NCBI GenBank assembly: GCA_035041965.1 | Contig: JAPYMA010001172.1 | Coordinates: forward strand, 1 to 64,000 | Source of the DNA: Anisakis pegreffii | Taxonomy: Eukaryota > Nematoda > Chromadorea > Rhabditida > Anisakidae | Direction of reading: 5' to 3' | DNA: 64,000 bases | In this document: positions 1 to 13,260 of the stretch, one piece after another | Layout of the letters: each line of letters starts with the position of its first letter | How positions within the stretch are numbered: the first letter of the stretch is position 1 | The notes under the pieces: generated by a model | What the model saw: only the letters and a program-made list of their open reading frames with translations | Told to the model about the DNA's origin: nothing | The model's database searches: none | Program-made: the position numbers and the translations under genes

Positions 1-1620
1 TACCAACGTATGTTTAAACATTTGCAAGGCATTCTTCTCGGTATACGTCTCAGATGTGCCAATGAGTAAACACAGTTACACATCGTTTCCGAGTCTCGCG
101 CTAAGTCCATTTCCAACTATTAATTGTGATTACAACCCAATTGTTTTGGTGATTATAATGAACTGCTACCCACCCATTACTTCGAATTCCTAGCACTTAC
201 AGTATGTCCCCTTAATGCTAACTGCCTCACAGTTATACTAGAAATTTCGTTTTTCCCGGATGCGAAAAGAAATCTTGTAACACTGTGAAAATGTGGTGGA
301 AATAACTAAACTCATAACATTAGAACATGACGAAGATAACAATAGTAACGCTGATGTTTTCTGAACTGTTACTATAATCACTCATATCCTTGTATATCCC
401 ACATATCCATCAGATTTCGCTTGATTATTTGAAGTGAAGCAGATTGATTTCATTTTGTTACTGAATTTATTCTGTTCCAAAGCGATTTTGATTCTAAAAT
501 ATCTTGGCGTAATTTTTTCTTCTATAATTATTGGTCGTAACTCATGTATTTTGATATGTTTATTTACTTTCTGTTGTGTTCTATAATATTCATTATATAT
601 TTATCATCTATAGTGTCCATTATAATATATTCATGATAATTTTTACTAAAATATTATAATATTGCCTATTCATTTTTGTTTATTTATTTAGTAATAAATT
701 ATAGTGTATAGTGGAATGATTGCAGTGTGATATTTGAATGCTGGAATTCTGGTTTAGTTCAGACAGTATTTATTGTTTAAGTGAGCATTCAAAAGGTTTT
801 AATCCTCTGATATCATTGCTTGTTTCTGAATGCAATGAATTTTAATTGAGATTGCTTGAATTTAATTAAGATTGCCTAATCTTTAATTTCCGAGAGTTTG
901 GAAGTTTTAATATTCATAAATATCAGGTATCACTGAATAGTTTGGAAATTAAACTCGGGACTGAACTCGATTCAACACTTTCTGATTGGGTAGCTTAATT
1001 ATTCCTGTTCATTTAGCTCAATCTCGTATCTGAATGAATTTTTGAATTGAGCATCGAACTGTTTGCATTATCTGGAATATCCAGATGATTGAGATTAATG
1101 AGAAATCCATCAAATGCGAATTGTTGAAGGGAAGATATCGACTTCATTTGGAAGGGTTTTAGCCTGGATTTGTGACAAAAGCGTTGCAAAAACATTTCCA
1201 GACGGTATTCAGACAGCATTCACGATGTTTCCGACTTATGCGATTGACTGAATTCACTTGATTGAAATGAAACGAAACGAAACGAAATGAATGTATTCAA
1301 CGATGGAATTTCCTGAATGCGCATTCGAGAAAGGATATCAAAAAGTGATTCATTCATTCATGCTGAAGTATTATATTTGCTAGTTGATAGCGACGAGAGA
1401 AATGAGTTTAGCGTAACTAATTTCATCGTTTCAGTTTTGAAATTCGCCCTTTCAATCATCAGTTTTCTATTACATTCAGATACTGTATATGAATGGCGTA
1501 GGTAAAGGTACTGCATTTTAGTACTGTATGGTTGAATTAATGTATTATACTGTATATAGTAACTGAGAGGATTAATGATAAATAGTTATAATTACAAGTG
1601 TAATAGTAATAGGAATAATT
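1..1620. other. AT-rich stretch, no gene seen
   Basis: No reading frame with convincing codon use or splice sites was found on either strand. A short run of GAAAC/GAAAT units sits near 1,266-1,290. Confidence 0.5.
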
Positions 1621-1621
1621 G

Positions 1622-1626
1622 ATAAC

Positions 1627-1675
<49 letters not shown>

Positions 1676-1695
1676 GTAATAATAATAATAAGTAT
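1622..1695. repeat. (AAT)n microsatellite
   Basis: A nearly pure AAT trinucleotide run with one or two TAGTAA interruptions. It is followed by AT-rich DNA with no gene signal up to about 2,460. Confidence 0.95.
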
Positions 1696-2501
1696 TGATA
1701 ATGATGCCCATTAATGTATTAGATTCATCATATCATTTGAAATAATTTCGATTTCAATGAATTATTTATAATTGGAGATGAGATATAAAGGGATAAATGC
1801 GCAATGGATGAACGAAGGCTTGTATGAGAGATAGCTTCGGATATATGCAGATATCTGTCATTAATATGCATGATTTTGATGGATATACGCATTCTTTGAG
1901 ATATTTAGCATGAGAATGTATATATGAACATATATTGATAAATAAGGATATATGATAATGTATAATGTAATAATAATTGATATTTATATCTAATAATAAA
2001 TGTGGTATAATTATATAATATATAATAATAGATTTAAAAATATCTATAAAATGAATGTATTGATAACGTTTAATGACTAACAGAGATAAGTGTGACGAGT
2101 CTACAGAACCTATGTGCTGCAGACCCGTAGAATCCTGCAGCCATCATTCAACCGTGCTTATTGACAGCCGAAACAGGATGGATGACATTTAATTAACATT
2201 AGCGACAGATGAGACTGGTGCGGAAATAGTTTGAGAGAGATGGATAGAGCACGAAAAGAGAATGAGGCAGGCAGAGAGGGCGAAACAAGCACAGAGGGGG
2301 AGGGAGATAGAGAGAGAGAATGGGATAAGCTTAAGGCGTTTTGAATAGGTTGCGTTTATTTTGATATGCATTCGGAGTGTGGCTATGTGGTTGGGCTTGT
2401 CAAGCATAAGATTATTTACCTACGTGTTCAAATGTATTATCTATAGAAATTCTAGCTGAATGAAGGTATTTCTCAAAGATTTTGGTAGTCTTTGTAGGTG
2501 A

Positions 2502-2742
2502 ATGGGGCATCGTCGACGTGCAAACAATTTTGCCCTGTTGTCTAGTTCGAGGTCTCCCTCATCCCTGGACGAATCCCCCCGCGACGCCAACCCCGGTTAA
2601 TTCGCCGCTTGACATTTTTATTGGGTCCCCTTCCAGCCAGTTGGCTGCTGCCCACGGAATTCTGCACAGCCTGGACGAAAAGTTACGTTTGAGACGAATA
2701 TCAGATCTAAAGGATTTGCAAGGATTAACGAAGATATTGTAA
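2502..2742 (+). CDS. Ser/Pro-rich exon of an unrecognised protein, probable 1-bp frameshift
   Basis: This patch is clearly richer in GC than its surroundings. From ATG 2,502 one frame reads M-G-H-R-R-R-A-N-N-F-A-L-L followed by a serine-rich segment ending L-D-E-S-P, and it stops soon after. A second frame then carries A-T-P-T-P-V-N-S-P-L-D-I-F-I-G and runs to H-S-L-D-E-K-L-R-L-R-R. The two halves join smoothly if the six-C run at 2,575-2,580 had five C. I therefore read it as one disordered, phosphorylatable linker-type exon broken by a homopolymer error or a real mutation. Another open, acidic frame lies at 3,028-3,110 and may be a later exon. I do not recognise the protein; the style resembles signalling scaffolds or kinases, which is inference only. 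Confidence 0.35.
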
Positions 2743-3499
2743 ATCTAAGTTGTATTCCGAGTAGACTTCCTTTGGAAACGGAGAATTTGGTCATTACCTC
2801 TTAACACATCTCGAAAAGATCTCTTCCAAATGTAAACTAAGTAAGAAAAATTATTGGATGTATCCACGTCAAGATCTCTTGATCGGTCTTGTAGATTACT
2901 TTAGAAAATTGCGCTTCTTTACTCATCCGACAATCTGTCCAATCTCAGTGCCACCTAAATCAGAACGAACTCAAAAAATTGTCTTAATACGGACGACCCG
3001 TCATCGGCATCTCTGAACCGTTCAGTCAGAAATCGAGTCCGGAACGGAGGAAGACGGGCAATTCGGGGTACCAAGCGAAAATTCAGGTCTGCAAAAATTC
3101 CTCCTACCCCTGGTAAATCTCATCGCACCACCTCCCCCCCCTCCCTCCAGTTTGTTAAAGGGTACACGAGAAATATCCATATGTACCCTGAAAATGAAGT
3201 ACTTCTCCAAAAAATAACTCGCCGAGGCAATAGTAACAGAATGAATGTAACTTCGATTGAAACAATCCGTAATGTAGATGTAGATAATTTCAAGTAATCG
3301 CTATGTTGTGTTGTGCTGTTCAACATAATATTTTCGTCTTTATTTTATGAATTTATGTTAACTGCGATATTATGCGCATAATATCATAGTATTCACATAC
3401 GCACAAACACACTCACACAGCTTACAAGCAAGCACAAAGCCACAGATGTACACCAGCTGTGGAAATAAATGCAAATAGCGAAGTCGAGGTAAGCCTCCG

Positions 3500-3888
3500 A
3501 GCTGATCCACTGCTTCAATTCAATTAACGCAACTGATTGAATGTAGTTTGCCGATGCTAGTATCTTGTTCTATCGTATTTTTTGTTTGACTACAAATACA
3601 GTCGCGTCAGTCGTTTGCTGCGATTCATAAAGATATTCTTAATCTAAGATTTCTGGATTACTGGAATCCGTCAGGATTTCTGAAATCCGCGTATGCATGT
3701 TTTCGGGAGAGGGTATCTGGTGTTGAACTTGAACTTGAGCTTGAGCTACTCTAGAGTTTGTGATATCCCAAGCCTTTAGGCGCAGGCGGCTGTAATCAAA
3801 CTCAGCTGATCCACTGCTTCAATTCAATTAACGCAACTGATTGAATGTAGTTTGTCGATGCTATCTTGTTATATCGTATTTTTTGAGT
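3500..3888. repeat. Direct duplication, two copies of about 85 bp
   Basis: The block at 3,500-3,589 beginning AGCTGATCCACTGC recurs at 3,804-3,888 with a few substitutions and small indels, about 300 bp apart. The spacer and right flank carry short AGCTTGAGCTTG-type runs (3,735-3,760 and 3,980-4,005). Confidence 0.85.
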
Positions 3889-3889
3889 G

Positions 3890-5080
3890 ATCGTGAGTAT
3901 GAATATAGTGGATTTAGCCTTAGTCCCTGTTCAGTTCTTCAAACCCAAGCGATATTCCGGGTGAAGGGGCACCTGACCTTAAGCTTGAGCTTGAGCTTGG
4001 CCTTGAGACGATCTGAAATCCTTGATCTGCAGAGCGTTGGACTTGAGTTCATTCCTGGCCCAATATATTTTAGAAAAACTGCTGGAATACTTGTAGAATA
4101 GTGGGAAATGGGTGAAATCATCTGAAAAATCTACCAACTGTGGTTGCATGAATTCCAATCCTAATTCAGTCCTTACAGCATCCTCTAGCCGAACCTAGTT
4201 TCAGGATCTGGAACCTAATTTGCCCTGATTCAAATTTAGGATTTAGTAGATCTCTTCTAGACCTACCCATCTTTCAAGTGAACTTCTCGCAATCATCAAA
4301 ATTTTTTCGAATAATTGAATTGCTGCTTATCCAGCTGTATGTACACAAATTTTTGTACTTATTCTATTCGATAGTGCTTTATGAGCGAGATTTTTGGTCT
4401 CATTGTGCTCTGGAATTCCGTATTTATCCGCAGGATTTATCCGTGAAACTCTGTATATCCCGGAATATGCACTCTGCCTATCGCGTGGTTCACATGTCAC
4501 TGGAAGCACTTCATATCAGTGTATATCCGGCTTATTATCTACACATATCCAAGCGATATCCGGCATGAATAACTGTGTCTAAATCCTGAAGGTGTCTTTC
4601 CCTGGAATTTTATCTTATATATCCATCTTTATCCGCTGTATCTGCCCTACAGATCGTTTTTCCATGCGCGAGACTTTATTCGAACTATTGAAATTGCAGG
4701 AATTCAGGTAATTCCCTAGCAGATTTTATGCTATATCCTCATATATCCCTACATATCCCGCATATCCGTTTCGCATCACTGTATCACCATTATTGTGGTA
4801 CTTCCCTTCTCTACGCCCCTTAAATACGCGTGCATACCCTCCAATGTACAGTCAAGAACCTGCTCGATTCTGAAAAATTCCCGAGTTCAATCTGAATGTT
4901 TCCTGAAATTGAAAAAAAATTCCGTTCACTTCTATCTGCTTCCCTTTATTCTTATATCAAAAGACGTTTGATATAACGCTACAGTGTGCTATCCCCACAT
5001 CAATAGCCGCGATATCAATAGATTAATTGAAATTTGAGAATGGATTTACAAAATTTTCAAAAGATTTCAAAAATCGGGAG
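3890..5080. other. No gene seen; loose TATCC-rich stretch
   Basis: Between about 4,410 and 4,770 the motif TATCC (often CATATCC or TATATCC) recurs many times at irregular spacing. Similar motifs occur near 380, 1,850 and 7,090. No coding signal was found. Confidence 0.4.
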
Positions 5081-5082
5081 TG

Positions 5083-5252
5083 TCGCGACTAGCGCAAAAA
5101 GCTAGCATATCATGGTAGATAGTACTCAAAAGAAGATAGTACTTAAATCAAATAAGAAGGATCGAGCAATGGGCCGATAGTGTAGTGGTGTTTAGATGCT
5201 GGGCTTTGAGGATGCGATTGATCTGTTCAGAAGGCGTGAGTTCGATTCGATT
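5083..5252 (+). repeat. tRNA-derived SINE-like repeat, family A copy 1
   Basis: The unit begins CGCGACTAGCGC and contains a tRNA-like segment from about 5,171: an A-box-like TAGTGTAGTGG and, 50-60 bp on, a B-box-like GAGTTCGATTC. A second copy lies at 17,196-17,345 and shares both the tRNA-like part and about 85 bp upstream of it, which makes a dispersed element more likely than a working tRNA gene. The acceptor stem is not paired. Confidence 0.7.
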
Positions 5253-6399
5253 CAGAACGCGTCGATCGGTGCAAAATCTTTGACAAAAGTTTGATCTCAT
5301 AAATGAGATAAACACATGAATATCTCAATTTAAGAGATAATCAAAAAGGGCCTAGTTTCGACAGGAAGCTTCAACTGAACAGTTTTGGGATTTCGTATAT
5401 CCGGTTTTTTTGCTCTCGCGAATTCTATTATACGCCCTTTAGAAAACTGTTCTGACATCTGTTCGGATTTCATATTATCTGCGCTTGAGTGCAATAAGAC
5501 AATTTCCTGTGAGTGCGTTAAGAGCATTATATGATGTGGAATAGAACGCATAATCCATTATGCATTCACCAGATCCTTCCGAACAGTGCATTTATGTACA
5601 CTTTATACAGTACTCTTGCACAGTGCTTCCAAAGTATGTGCTTGTAGAGCTGCAAAAATTGCCAGATGATATCTCTGGAAAATTATTGCGGTGAATAACT
5701 CCATTGCATTCGCCATTTCTTCCAGATATTTTACATGTATTTTTACAATTTCTCGCCAATTTCAGCTATTTTCCTCTTTTTGTTGGACATTTACCTCCAT
5801 TTTTTATCCAGTTTTCCTCATTTCCGGACGTTTTCCCTCGGGTTTTCGGCCATTTTTTTGACATTTCAAGCTAGTTTTTTAACGGAAGAGCTTTTCCGCA
5901 TCGTTTTTTCGTTATTTCCTTTCTAACTACTAGCATTTGAAAAAAAATTATGGGCTTTGAGCGCTTTCCACGATTTGTTTGGTGTTATTGAACAGGTGCT
6001 TTTGAGCAGAACCGAATGATTTATTTCATTCATTTCAGAAGATTTTTAAAAATCGTTTGTTCGTGCTGAAAAAGAACAACGAATTCGTGCAATTGTTTTG
6101 CTCGTTGCGATCGTGAAAATGATCATTTGTGAAAATGTGAGTGAAAATTTTCGAAAAAACTTTTCATCTTCGAGAAAAACTGAAAAAAAACCGTCAAAAA
6201 CCGAATGAAGTGAAGTAATTAAAGTAAACAAATGCGAATGTTTTTGCAAAAATAGCAAAAATCATAAAAATTTTTGCGCAAAATGGAATTTTTTTTCGAG
6301 CTAAAGGAAATGACTGCAACGGAAATTTGCCCGAGAGCAGATGGCTGGTTGGTGAAGGGCAAATGGCTTTTTAGAGGTTTTCGGCGAGATGAGAAATGA
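5253..6399. other. AT-rich, no gene seen
   Basis: Pyrimidine-rich and A-rich tracts only. The open frames are biased to Phe, Ser and Ile and have no coherent splice sites. Confidence 0.45.
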
Positions 6400-6615
6400 A
6401 TTAATAATAATTGGAATAATAATATAATAATAGATATAATAATAATGATAATAATAATAATAATAATGCCAATAATAACAATGATACTAATAATAATATT
6501 AATAATTATAACAATAATGATAATAACTAGTGATAATGAATTAGTAATAATAGGAATAATAAAACAATAATAATAATAATAGCAATAATAATAATTGTTA
6601 TTATTATTATAAATT
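6400..6615. repeat. Degenerate AAT/ATA microsatellite
   Basis: About 215 bp of interrupted AAT, AATA and ATG repeats. It produces a spurious minus-strand frame of Ile/Asn/Tyr runs. Confidence 0.9.
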
Positions 6616-8639
6616 TTAAAAAAGTTTGTCAAATACATTGTCGATGACAATTGCACGAATTATTCCGAATTTATCAGATCAACAGAACAAAATAACTGGC
6701 ATAATTCATCATCCTTCTATCCATGTAAATAATTGGAATGGAATTCGGAATTTTCATTCAATCTTTTCTCTTCGATTTACTAGGATTTTCTCTGGTCTAT
6801 AAGCTAATTCTTTTTTCTCTCTCCCATTTTCACCTCTCTCATTCCATAGTTCTCTTTTTCATTCTCATAAGCAGTTTCATTCGAAATATCAGCAAATTTT
6901 GCAAAATATTTTTCCAAATAACTGAAAAATTTTCAGTCTTTTCAAATTCCTCTCGGGTATTTATCTGAATTTGATATCTCTAATATCTTTTTGAAATCAT
7001 GAAAAAGATACTCCCATTCCATAGCGATAGCGAGAAAGTATCAGAGAAACACAGAGGACGTGCGAGATAGAGAGAGAGGGAGATATCTCTCCATATACGC
7101 AGATATTCGCCCATATCCGATGCTTTCATTAATTTGTCTTTTCCTATAGGATTCTCTCAAATTATTCCTTTGATCCCTGCCTTTTATTTTGCATTTGCCT
7201 TTTACTCTCTGTGAACATTCCAAAAAAATGATTCGGAGAGGATGAAACGAGTAGGAGTTCAGGATGTCCTCCCTGTCGAACTTATCCCACCTGTTGTCGC
7301 CTCGTCCCGAAATATACTGCTCGTTTTTCGGACACGAGCAAGTTCCCTGTGTTCTGATCCAGCCTATATTTGCATTTTCATTATTCTTATTATTGTTTGT
7401 GATGTTAGCTGACACTGTACGTGATGTTACTTGTGTTGCTGATGCGAAGGCGACAATTAATAATATGGTTTATCCACACAATAAATAAAGACGATAGTAA
7501 TGGTTGAGTAGAGTGAAGATACACTGACGGTTGAGTGACGAAAGATGCCTTGGATGGCTCATACACAACAACAACACTGGATACACGAACAACACACTGA
7601 CTGACTAATACAGAGGAACTGATATAACCACACTGAGCTACCTATATAGTGATTGAGATTAGCTGATCACAAAACAACAGAGACCACACGATATGCAAAG
7701 CACTATGGAGAGACACACAAGAAACCGCAAGCAATAAACAAGAGATCACCGGTTTATCCCAGCAGTTATCACTCTCATTTTTCAAAAAATGCTTACTGCA
7801 GCGTTATGCTGTTTATAATTGCACGGTATTTCATCGGGTTTTGCGAAATCCCACAGTTTTATTTCCTCGGAACAGTCGGAAAAAATTTGTCATCCATCAT
7901 TTCTTCTCATTTTTATACTATTGTAAGAACAGGATAATTGCATGTTTTTGTTGTTGTTGTATGTCCTTCGGAACAACTCAACTTATTCGTTTGTGACAAA
8001 TTTATAAAGCTACGAACTTTGAAGTGATCTCTCTCTGTGATTCTTTTCCACCCTCTTCTGGCTGCATCTCGTGGAATTTTTGCACTCTTTCACTCTGCTC
8101 ATCATGAAATTTTCTTGTTCAATGGAATTTTCTCTCATAATCCTAATGGAATTTTGCGAAATCACATGGAATTTCCATGGAGAATTTGTTCCATGCATGA
8201 TTCCGCGCAAGAATGAGTGTTATATTTCGTACAGTCTCATACAGTACCAATGTGCAGTTTGGACAGTTTCTATTGTATACCATATTGTTGACCTTGAGTT
8301 ACACAATTCTTTTTGTGGCGATCTTCTCATCTCTACAATTCAGGCTTGTTCACAATGAACAAATTGTTTGTTCGAAGTGAAAAAATGGTCCGTGCATGAG
8401 TGGTTGAGGTACTCTGATGATGCTTGAACTTTTTTTGGGGTTTTCAACGTCCTCAGAAGGTCATTTAGACTCTCTGTGCCTCTTTTTTTCTTTTTCTTGT
8501 ATCGGTAAGATTTTGCAGCATTTTTGCCGACAATCTACAGCAATATTGCGTAAAATGGATGAAATTTGGTCGAGTTCCTACGGAAACAATTACCTTACCA
8601 CTCACTCCACGCGAATTAACTCCAAACTTGAGCAGTAAC
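6616..8639. other. No gene seen
   Basis: AT-rich sequence with pyrimidine tracts. No splice-consistent coding frame was recognised on either strand. Confidence 0.4.
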
Positions 8640-10330
8640 CTCAGCCTCATACTAAGCGCTGGCCTCGACCGTCTGAACCCCAGCAGTCTACGACCTCTAG
8701 CTAGCTAGGCCTCGGTTTCAGTGATTTGATCTGAACCTCAGTTTAGGCCCCTGAAAGTTGAGGCTTTGGTCTTAGCCTGAATCCTGGAGCTTGAACCTCA
8801 GCTTAGGGCTAAGCTCGAAGCTTAAAGTCTGTGTTGCGAACTTGCAATATTAGTTGCTTCCCCTCTTATTCTTAATATTAACCGGCATTGATGATGTTAA
8901 TCTCAGTAGAAAGCTGTTGACGTGTTCATGCAAACACTGCATTCAGACTGCATGTATCATCATTATAAACGTATTAACGTCTTATGCATCACTCTTTTAA
9001 ATGCATTCTAATCTCAGTGTGCAACACTGTGAAATGATTCATCTGCACTCATCTGGTTTTGTAGCTTGATCGCAATTTTTATCTAGTAAATATCTAGTAA
9101 TAAGTGGTTATTATTAGTTGGACTTCGAGTGGTTGTTTCGTCAATCGCAGTGAGCGATCAGCAAAATATTTTTATTTTATTTGAGTTATGATTATTTATT
9201 GGATTGTTTGGTATTTGACTGCGTCTAATTATGCAAAGTATTCACGGCGACTAATTAATTACTCGGTTGTGTTCACTTGGCCTGTTCGCCTAGCCAGCGG
9301 GGTGACGGCGTAAATAAAATACAAGCCGCCGGATCATAGCCTGCTGGCTCAGGCTCACAACAACACATTAATGATATTGGTACACCACTCGGTTTCGAAC
9401 GCAAAACTTTCCTCCTCCGAATCGAACAGGAATCGAACCCGCCAAATACCAATTACCGGTTGGAGCTCTACTGTTGAGCTACTGCGGAGCTACGCTCAGT
9501 CTCTGCCGAGTGGTTGTGTTGAGTTTTATCTAAAAAATCTAATAATATCAAATTTCTAGCAATTTTACAGAAATTTACTTATTGTTAGTGCGATTGTGAC
9601 GAATTATTTAGTTTACCCATCTAAACGTAACAACAAACAAAATCATTTCCGACAGTCTCAGCTGGAGTCAGCATGCGCAAAATCAAATCAATCAATTGAT
9701 CTGATCAGTTCAGTGTGCAGTACTGTCATGTCGAGTGTGATACTATTTACATTGTGAGTAATTGACTTTAGTACAAAGTGTGATTGATTTACCACAAAGT
9801 ATGAAAATTTTTTGAAAATTTTCATCGTTCTTCCTCGAGAGTACAAGAAAAGTGGAATTTCATAACGTGAATTGGGGTTCATGCTATTGAATGCATGCTA
9901 TTCGAGATGTTCTAAGCGGCCTGAGCTCAAGCCTGAAGCTTGGCTTCATCATAAGGCTAAGTTTAAGCTATAGTTGAAACTGATACAGAATCTTGAAGCT
10001 TAATGTTGATATTAAATTTGAAAGACTGATATTGAATTTTGAAGCCTGTAATTGAATTTCGAAAACCTGAAATTCATGAATAGTAGGTCTGGAAAGTAGG
10101 GTATGAATAGCCTTATAAAGTTAGCGGTAGGTCTGGAAAGTTCACCTGGACCACTCATCCTGTAGAGTCGAGTTGCTGACTGATGATTCGAAGAACGTTT
10201 TCCTTGTAGTGCTGTTTGATAACAGCTGGAATAAAGTTTCAGTGTTACCTGATATTAATTAATTAAATTTAAACCTGATATTAAATTTGAAAGCCTCATA
10301 TTGAATTTGAGAGCCTAAGCCTAAGCCTGA
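8640..10330. repeat. Dispersed AGCCTNAGCTT-type low-complexity repeats
   Basis: Degenerate arrays built on AGCCTGAGCTTGAACCT-like words occur at 8,640-8,830, 9,915-10,080 and 10,270-10,330, and again near 3,735, 3,980 and 43,450-43,570. The unit length is irregular. A tRNA-derived repeat (9,326-9,500) lies between two of the arrays. No gene was seen in the interval. Confidence 0.6.
9326..9500 (-). repeat. tRNA-derived foldback repeat, family B copy 1
   Basis: On the minus strand a tRNA-like core is visible: GTAGCTCAACAGTAGAGC (A-box region), then about 35 bp later GGCGGGTTCGATTCC (B box and T loop). Flanks such as TGGTACACCACTCGGTT and the stretch reading GCCTGCTGGCTCAGGCTC recur in copies at 48.2 kb (inverted) and, more worn, at 56.6 kb. 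The shared flanks show a dispersed element and not a functional tRNA gene. Confidence 0.75.
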
Positions 10331-11250
10331 GATTAGCAATAAATGAGTGCAAAATATGGAACCCGTTCCTGGTAGCGCTACGTATCCACCTGTATCCCCC
10401 CTCGCTCCTCACCTTACCCTTCCATACGACAAATCAAACACTGCCTAAAACATAGAGAAAGGCAGAAATAGAAACACCGAAAAACAGAGAGAGATCGTAG
10501 CAGACAGACGCTAAGCAAAAGTAAGTAACACTCAATAAAAAGCATCAAAAATCCTCGAAACAAAGATAAAATCGAACGTATAGAAATTCATTTGCACTCA
10601 ATGAATGATAGGGGCAGAGGCGGAGACAAAAAGAGAGTGTATGAGAAAAAAGTGATCAACAGAGATAGAGGCGAGAGGAAATATTGCAGTAATAGCGACG
10701 ATAAAAGATAGAAAATCGTAAAGTTTTCTCTTGAAAATGCAGAATTTCTCAAGTGCGAACTGCGGAAAACATGTTCCGTTAATAGTTGGAAACGCAATGT
10801 TCACCTTTGTTGAGTGTTTTCCAAAATTTTTTTCACTTTTCATATTCTTTTTCCATTCTCATATAATGTTACATCATCGTCTCATCATTGAGTTGTTATT
10901 GTTGTTACTATCATCGCTGTGTTGAATCATGGAAGTCATGCATAAAAAGCATTGCAAATGAATCATTTTCGTACAATTGAATACAGTACAACGTAATCGA
11001 ACACAATAGAATACACTCGAAGACAATCACTCAAACACAACACACAAATACAGTGCAACTACAGTCACTCATCATCACATACAAAACGCTTGTCGTCGTT
11101 AGCCTTAGAAATATTTTAGGAGGTGTTCTTTTGTGCACAATGCGAAAAAATTATTTCTTTCATCAAAATTTCAAAACTAGTTCTGTGTTAGATGGAAATT
11201 TATTTATATTCTGTGTGCAGACGATTCAGTTGATGAATCTGATACCTGCC
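10331..11250. other. No gene seen
   Basis: Purine-rich sequence around 10,440-10,700. No splice-consistent coding frame was recognised. Confidence 0.4.
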
Positions 11251-11254
11251 AACC

Positions 11255-11375
11255 TATCGCCTTGCTCACCTACCACCTGTACATTTGATTACCTACCTAT
11301 CCACCTGTATGTCGAGATGCTTACCTATCTACCTGTATGTCGATATGCTTACCTATCTAGTGTTTACCTTCAGAT
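11255..11375. repeat. Short minisatellite with ACCTGTATGTCGA units
   Basis: A unit of about 31 bp, ACCTGTATGTCGAGATGC plus TTACCTATCT, is repeated twice with partial flanking copies. It opens a longer stretch (to about 11,900) in which the heptamer-like word TTACCTG or CACCTG recurs more than ten times. Confidence 0.8.
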
Positions 11376-11899
11376 CAATCTACCTGTGTCTACTCACTCC
11401 ATCGAAACTTATTCTTAAAATAATATTGTTAAAATTGACAGCAGACAGATAGTTCATTTCATTGTGTGCATGTTTCATTGTGTTTATATCGTCGCTGTTC
11501 AAATGCGTTCATACTTGAGTTCCTACATTCTTATACATTCAGCTCGCTGTGATAATCTCCTTATTTACTCCTCACCTTACCTGATTTTACCTGTTTTCAG
11601 CTCTTAGTTCAATTGCGTTCACCTGTAATTTTATTTTTGTACTGCATAACTTTAACTTTGAGAATTTTACTATTTATTGATGCTACTTTACGATAATACC
11701 TTCAGACTAGATGTGGTAATTCCGAATGTACATTGCTTTAAGTTTACCTGTTTTTAGTTACTCAAGAACCTTTTACTTTGGTTCTTATATTACCTGTATA
11801 TTACTGTTGTATTACCTGCATTCACCTGTATATCATTCTCACATTACCTGGCGATAAGATTATGTTTAGCTCAATAACATTAATAGTTTTTTACCTGGA

Positions 11900-13085
11900 T
11901 ACTTCCAGATGGGGATCTGTTTCTGTCGCTGTTTTCTTGAATATGCTTTACTTGAGAATGAATCAGAGTGGAACGTGTTTCACATTTGAATTTAACGAAT
12001 TCGTTTCGTCATTTCATCGACTGAAAAGTGGCATTTTTCAGCGGAAGTGTTCGAAAATTTCGGAAAATTCTCCAATATTCCAGAGATTTCTTGCAAAAAT
12101 ATTGTCTTCCGGCGAATTTGTCACAAACGGTGTTCATATGATGTTTTTTAGGTGAACAGAAAAGCTTGAGAAGAGCAGTTGTCGTTTGAGGCTAATAGTC
12201 TCTCAGCTCAAATGGCTAATGGCTAATGGTGTTTGGGTCAGATTTATGATTTATGGATAACGTTATGCTATTAGCAATTCGGAGAGGTCTAAGCAAATTG
12301 AATGGACCGAGCTTGTTTGAGCATTGAAAAAGCATGCATAGGAAAAGTTGAACTTTGCGTGGTGGGTTCGATTTCGGCCAGATGCGAAAGTTTTTGTGGA
12401 ATTTCCATGCGACTTCTAGGGAGGAAATTTTGAAGAATTTTTGCGAAATTAAGTTCTAATGAAGAGAGCTCAACTGTGATTTGGATCAATCTAATCGTAA
12501 GGATATTTCTAAACCAATGAGGTTTCCATTCCAGATCAACTGTCAAACTGCTTTGTTCCTGGAATGCGCGTAAGTTGGCCTGAGTAGTGTGTTCGTGCAT
12601 TTGCTCAGGTAACGAGGATTCGCGGACTCACTGTGCGCACTTTCTCTTAACAGGGGGAATTAAAAGCGGGTTGACCATTGGCTTGCACATATGAAATTGC
12701 TTCACTCAGTTCAATGTTGCTAAATGCATTCTAAGGAGAAATCTTTCAGGTGTTTGTGGTTACTCGCCGAAGCTTATCTATTAGCTAGTGTCATGATGGC
12801 ATTCATACACTTCTGTGATGATATCCTTATTTCCCTTGCCAGTGCAGTTATTGTCTGTCATAAGTGCTAATAAGTTAGTTGATGACTTTGAGAAATCCAT
12901 TTGAATGGGATGTTCTTTTACAAGGAATAGAACAGAATGATTTTTGAGAAAAGGCTCGTAATCCAGCATTTCTAGAAGTGGCTTTTGGTAAGAATTTTCA
13001 AAAGTTTCCACGATTTTCACATTTCCAATGAGAATGAGTAGATATTAATTTGAGGAGATTGTAGTTATTTTACTTAATGTTATCC
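11900..13085. other. No gene seen
   Basis: Open frames here have no matching splice phases and no recognisable domain. Confidence 0.4.
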
Positions 13086-13089
13086 ACTT

Positions 13090-13260
13090 TTCCACCTTCA
13101 AACCTACCGTACTCTCAAGTTTGCTCAGTAACATATGAATTCAGAAAAACAAAAATTTCTCGAGTGATTTTGCTTTGCTGACGAGATATAGCTATTTTAT
13201 TAAAGCTATCTCAAGAAGCACGGTGACACTCATTGGTATATTATACATTGATCGCTCGCT
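13090..13260. repeat. Isolated copy of the 59-60 kb satellite unit
   Basis: This stretch shares with 59,700-59,880 the order: CCTACCGT, GTTTGC, AGTAACATAT, then GTGATTTTGCTTTGCTGA, GATATAGCTATTTTATTAAA and GCTATCTCAA. It is a single diverged monomer about 46 kb from the array, so the family is dispersed as well as tandem. Confidence 0.8.

Noticed and set aside
5171..5252. Functional tRNA gene
   Set aside because: A and B boxes are recognisable, but the acceptor stem does not pair and the flanks are shared with a second copy, as in a SINE. The same holds for 9.4 and 48.2 kb.
6219..6656. 145-codon minus-strand ORF
   Set aside because: It is a translation of the AAT/ATA microsatellite, with runs of Ile, Asn and Tyr.
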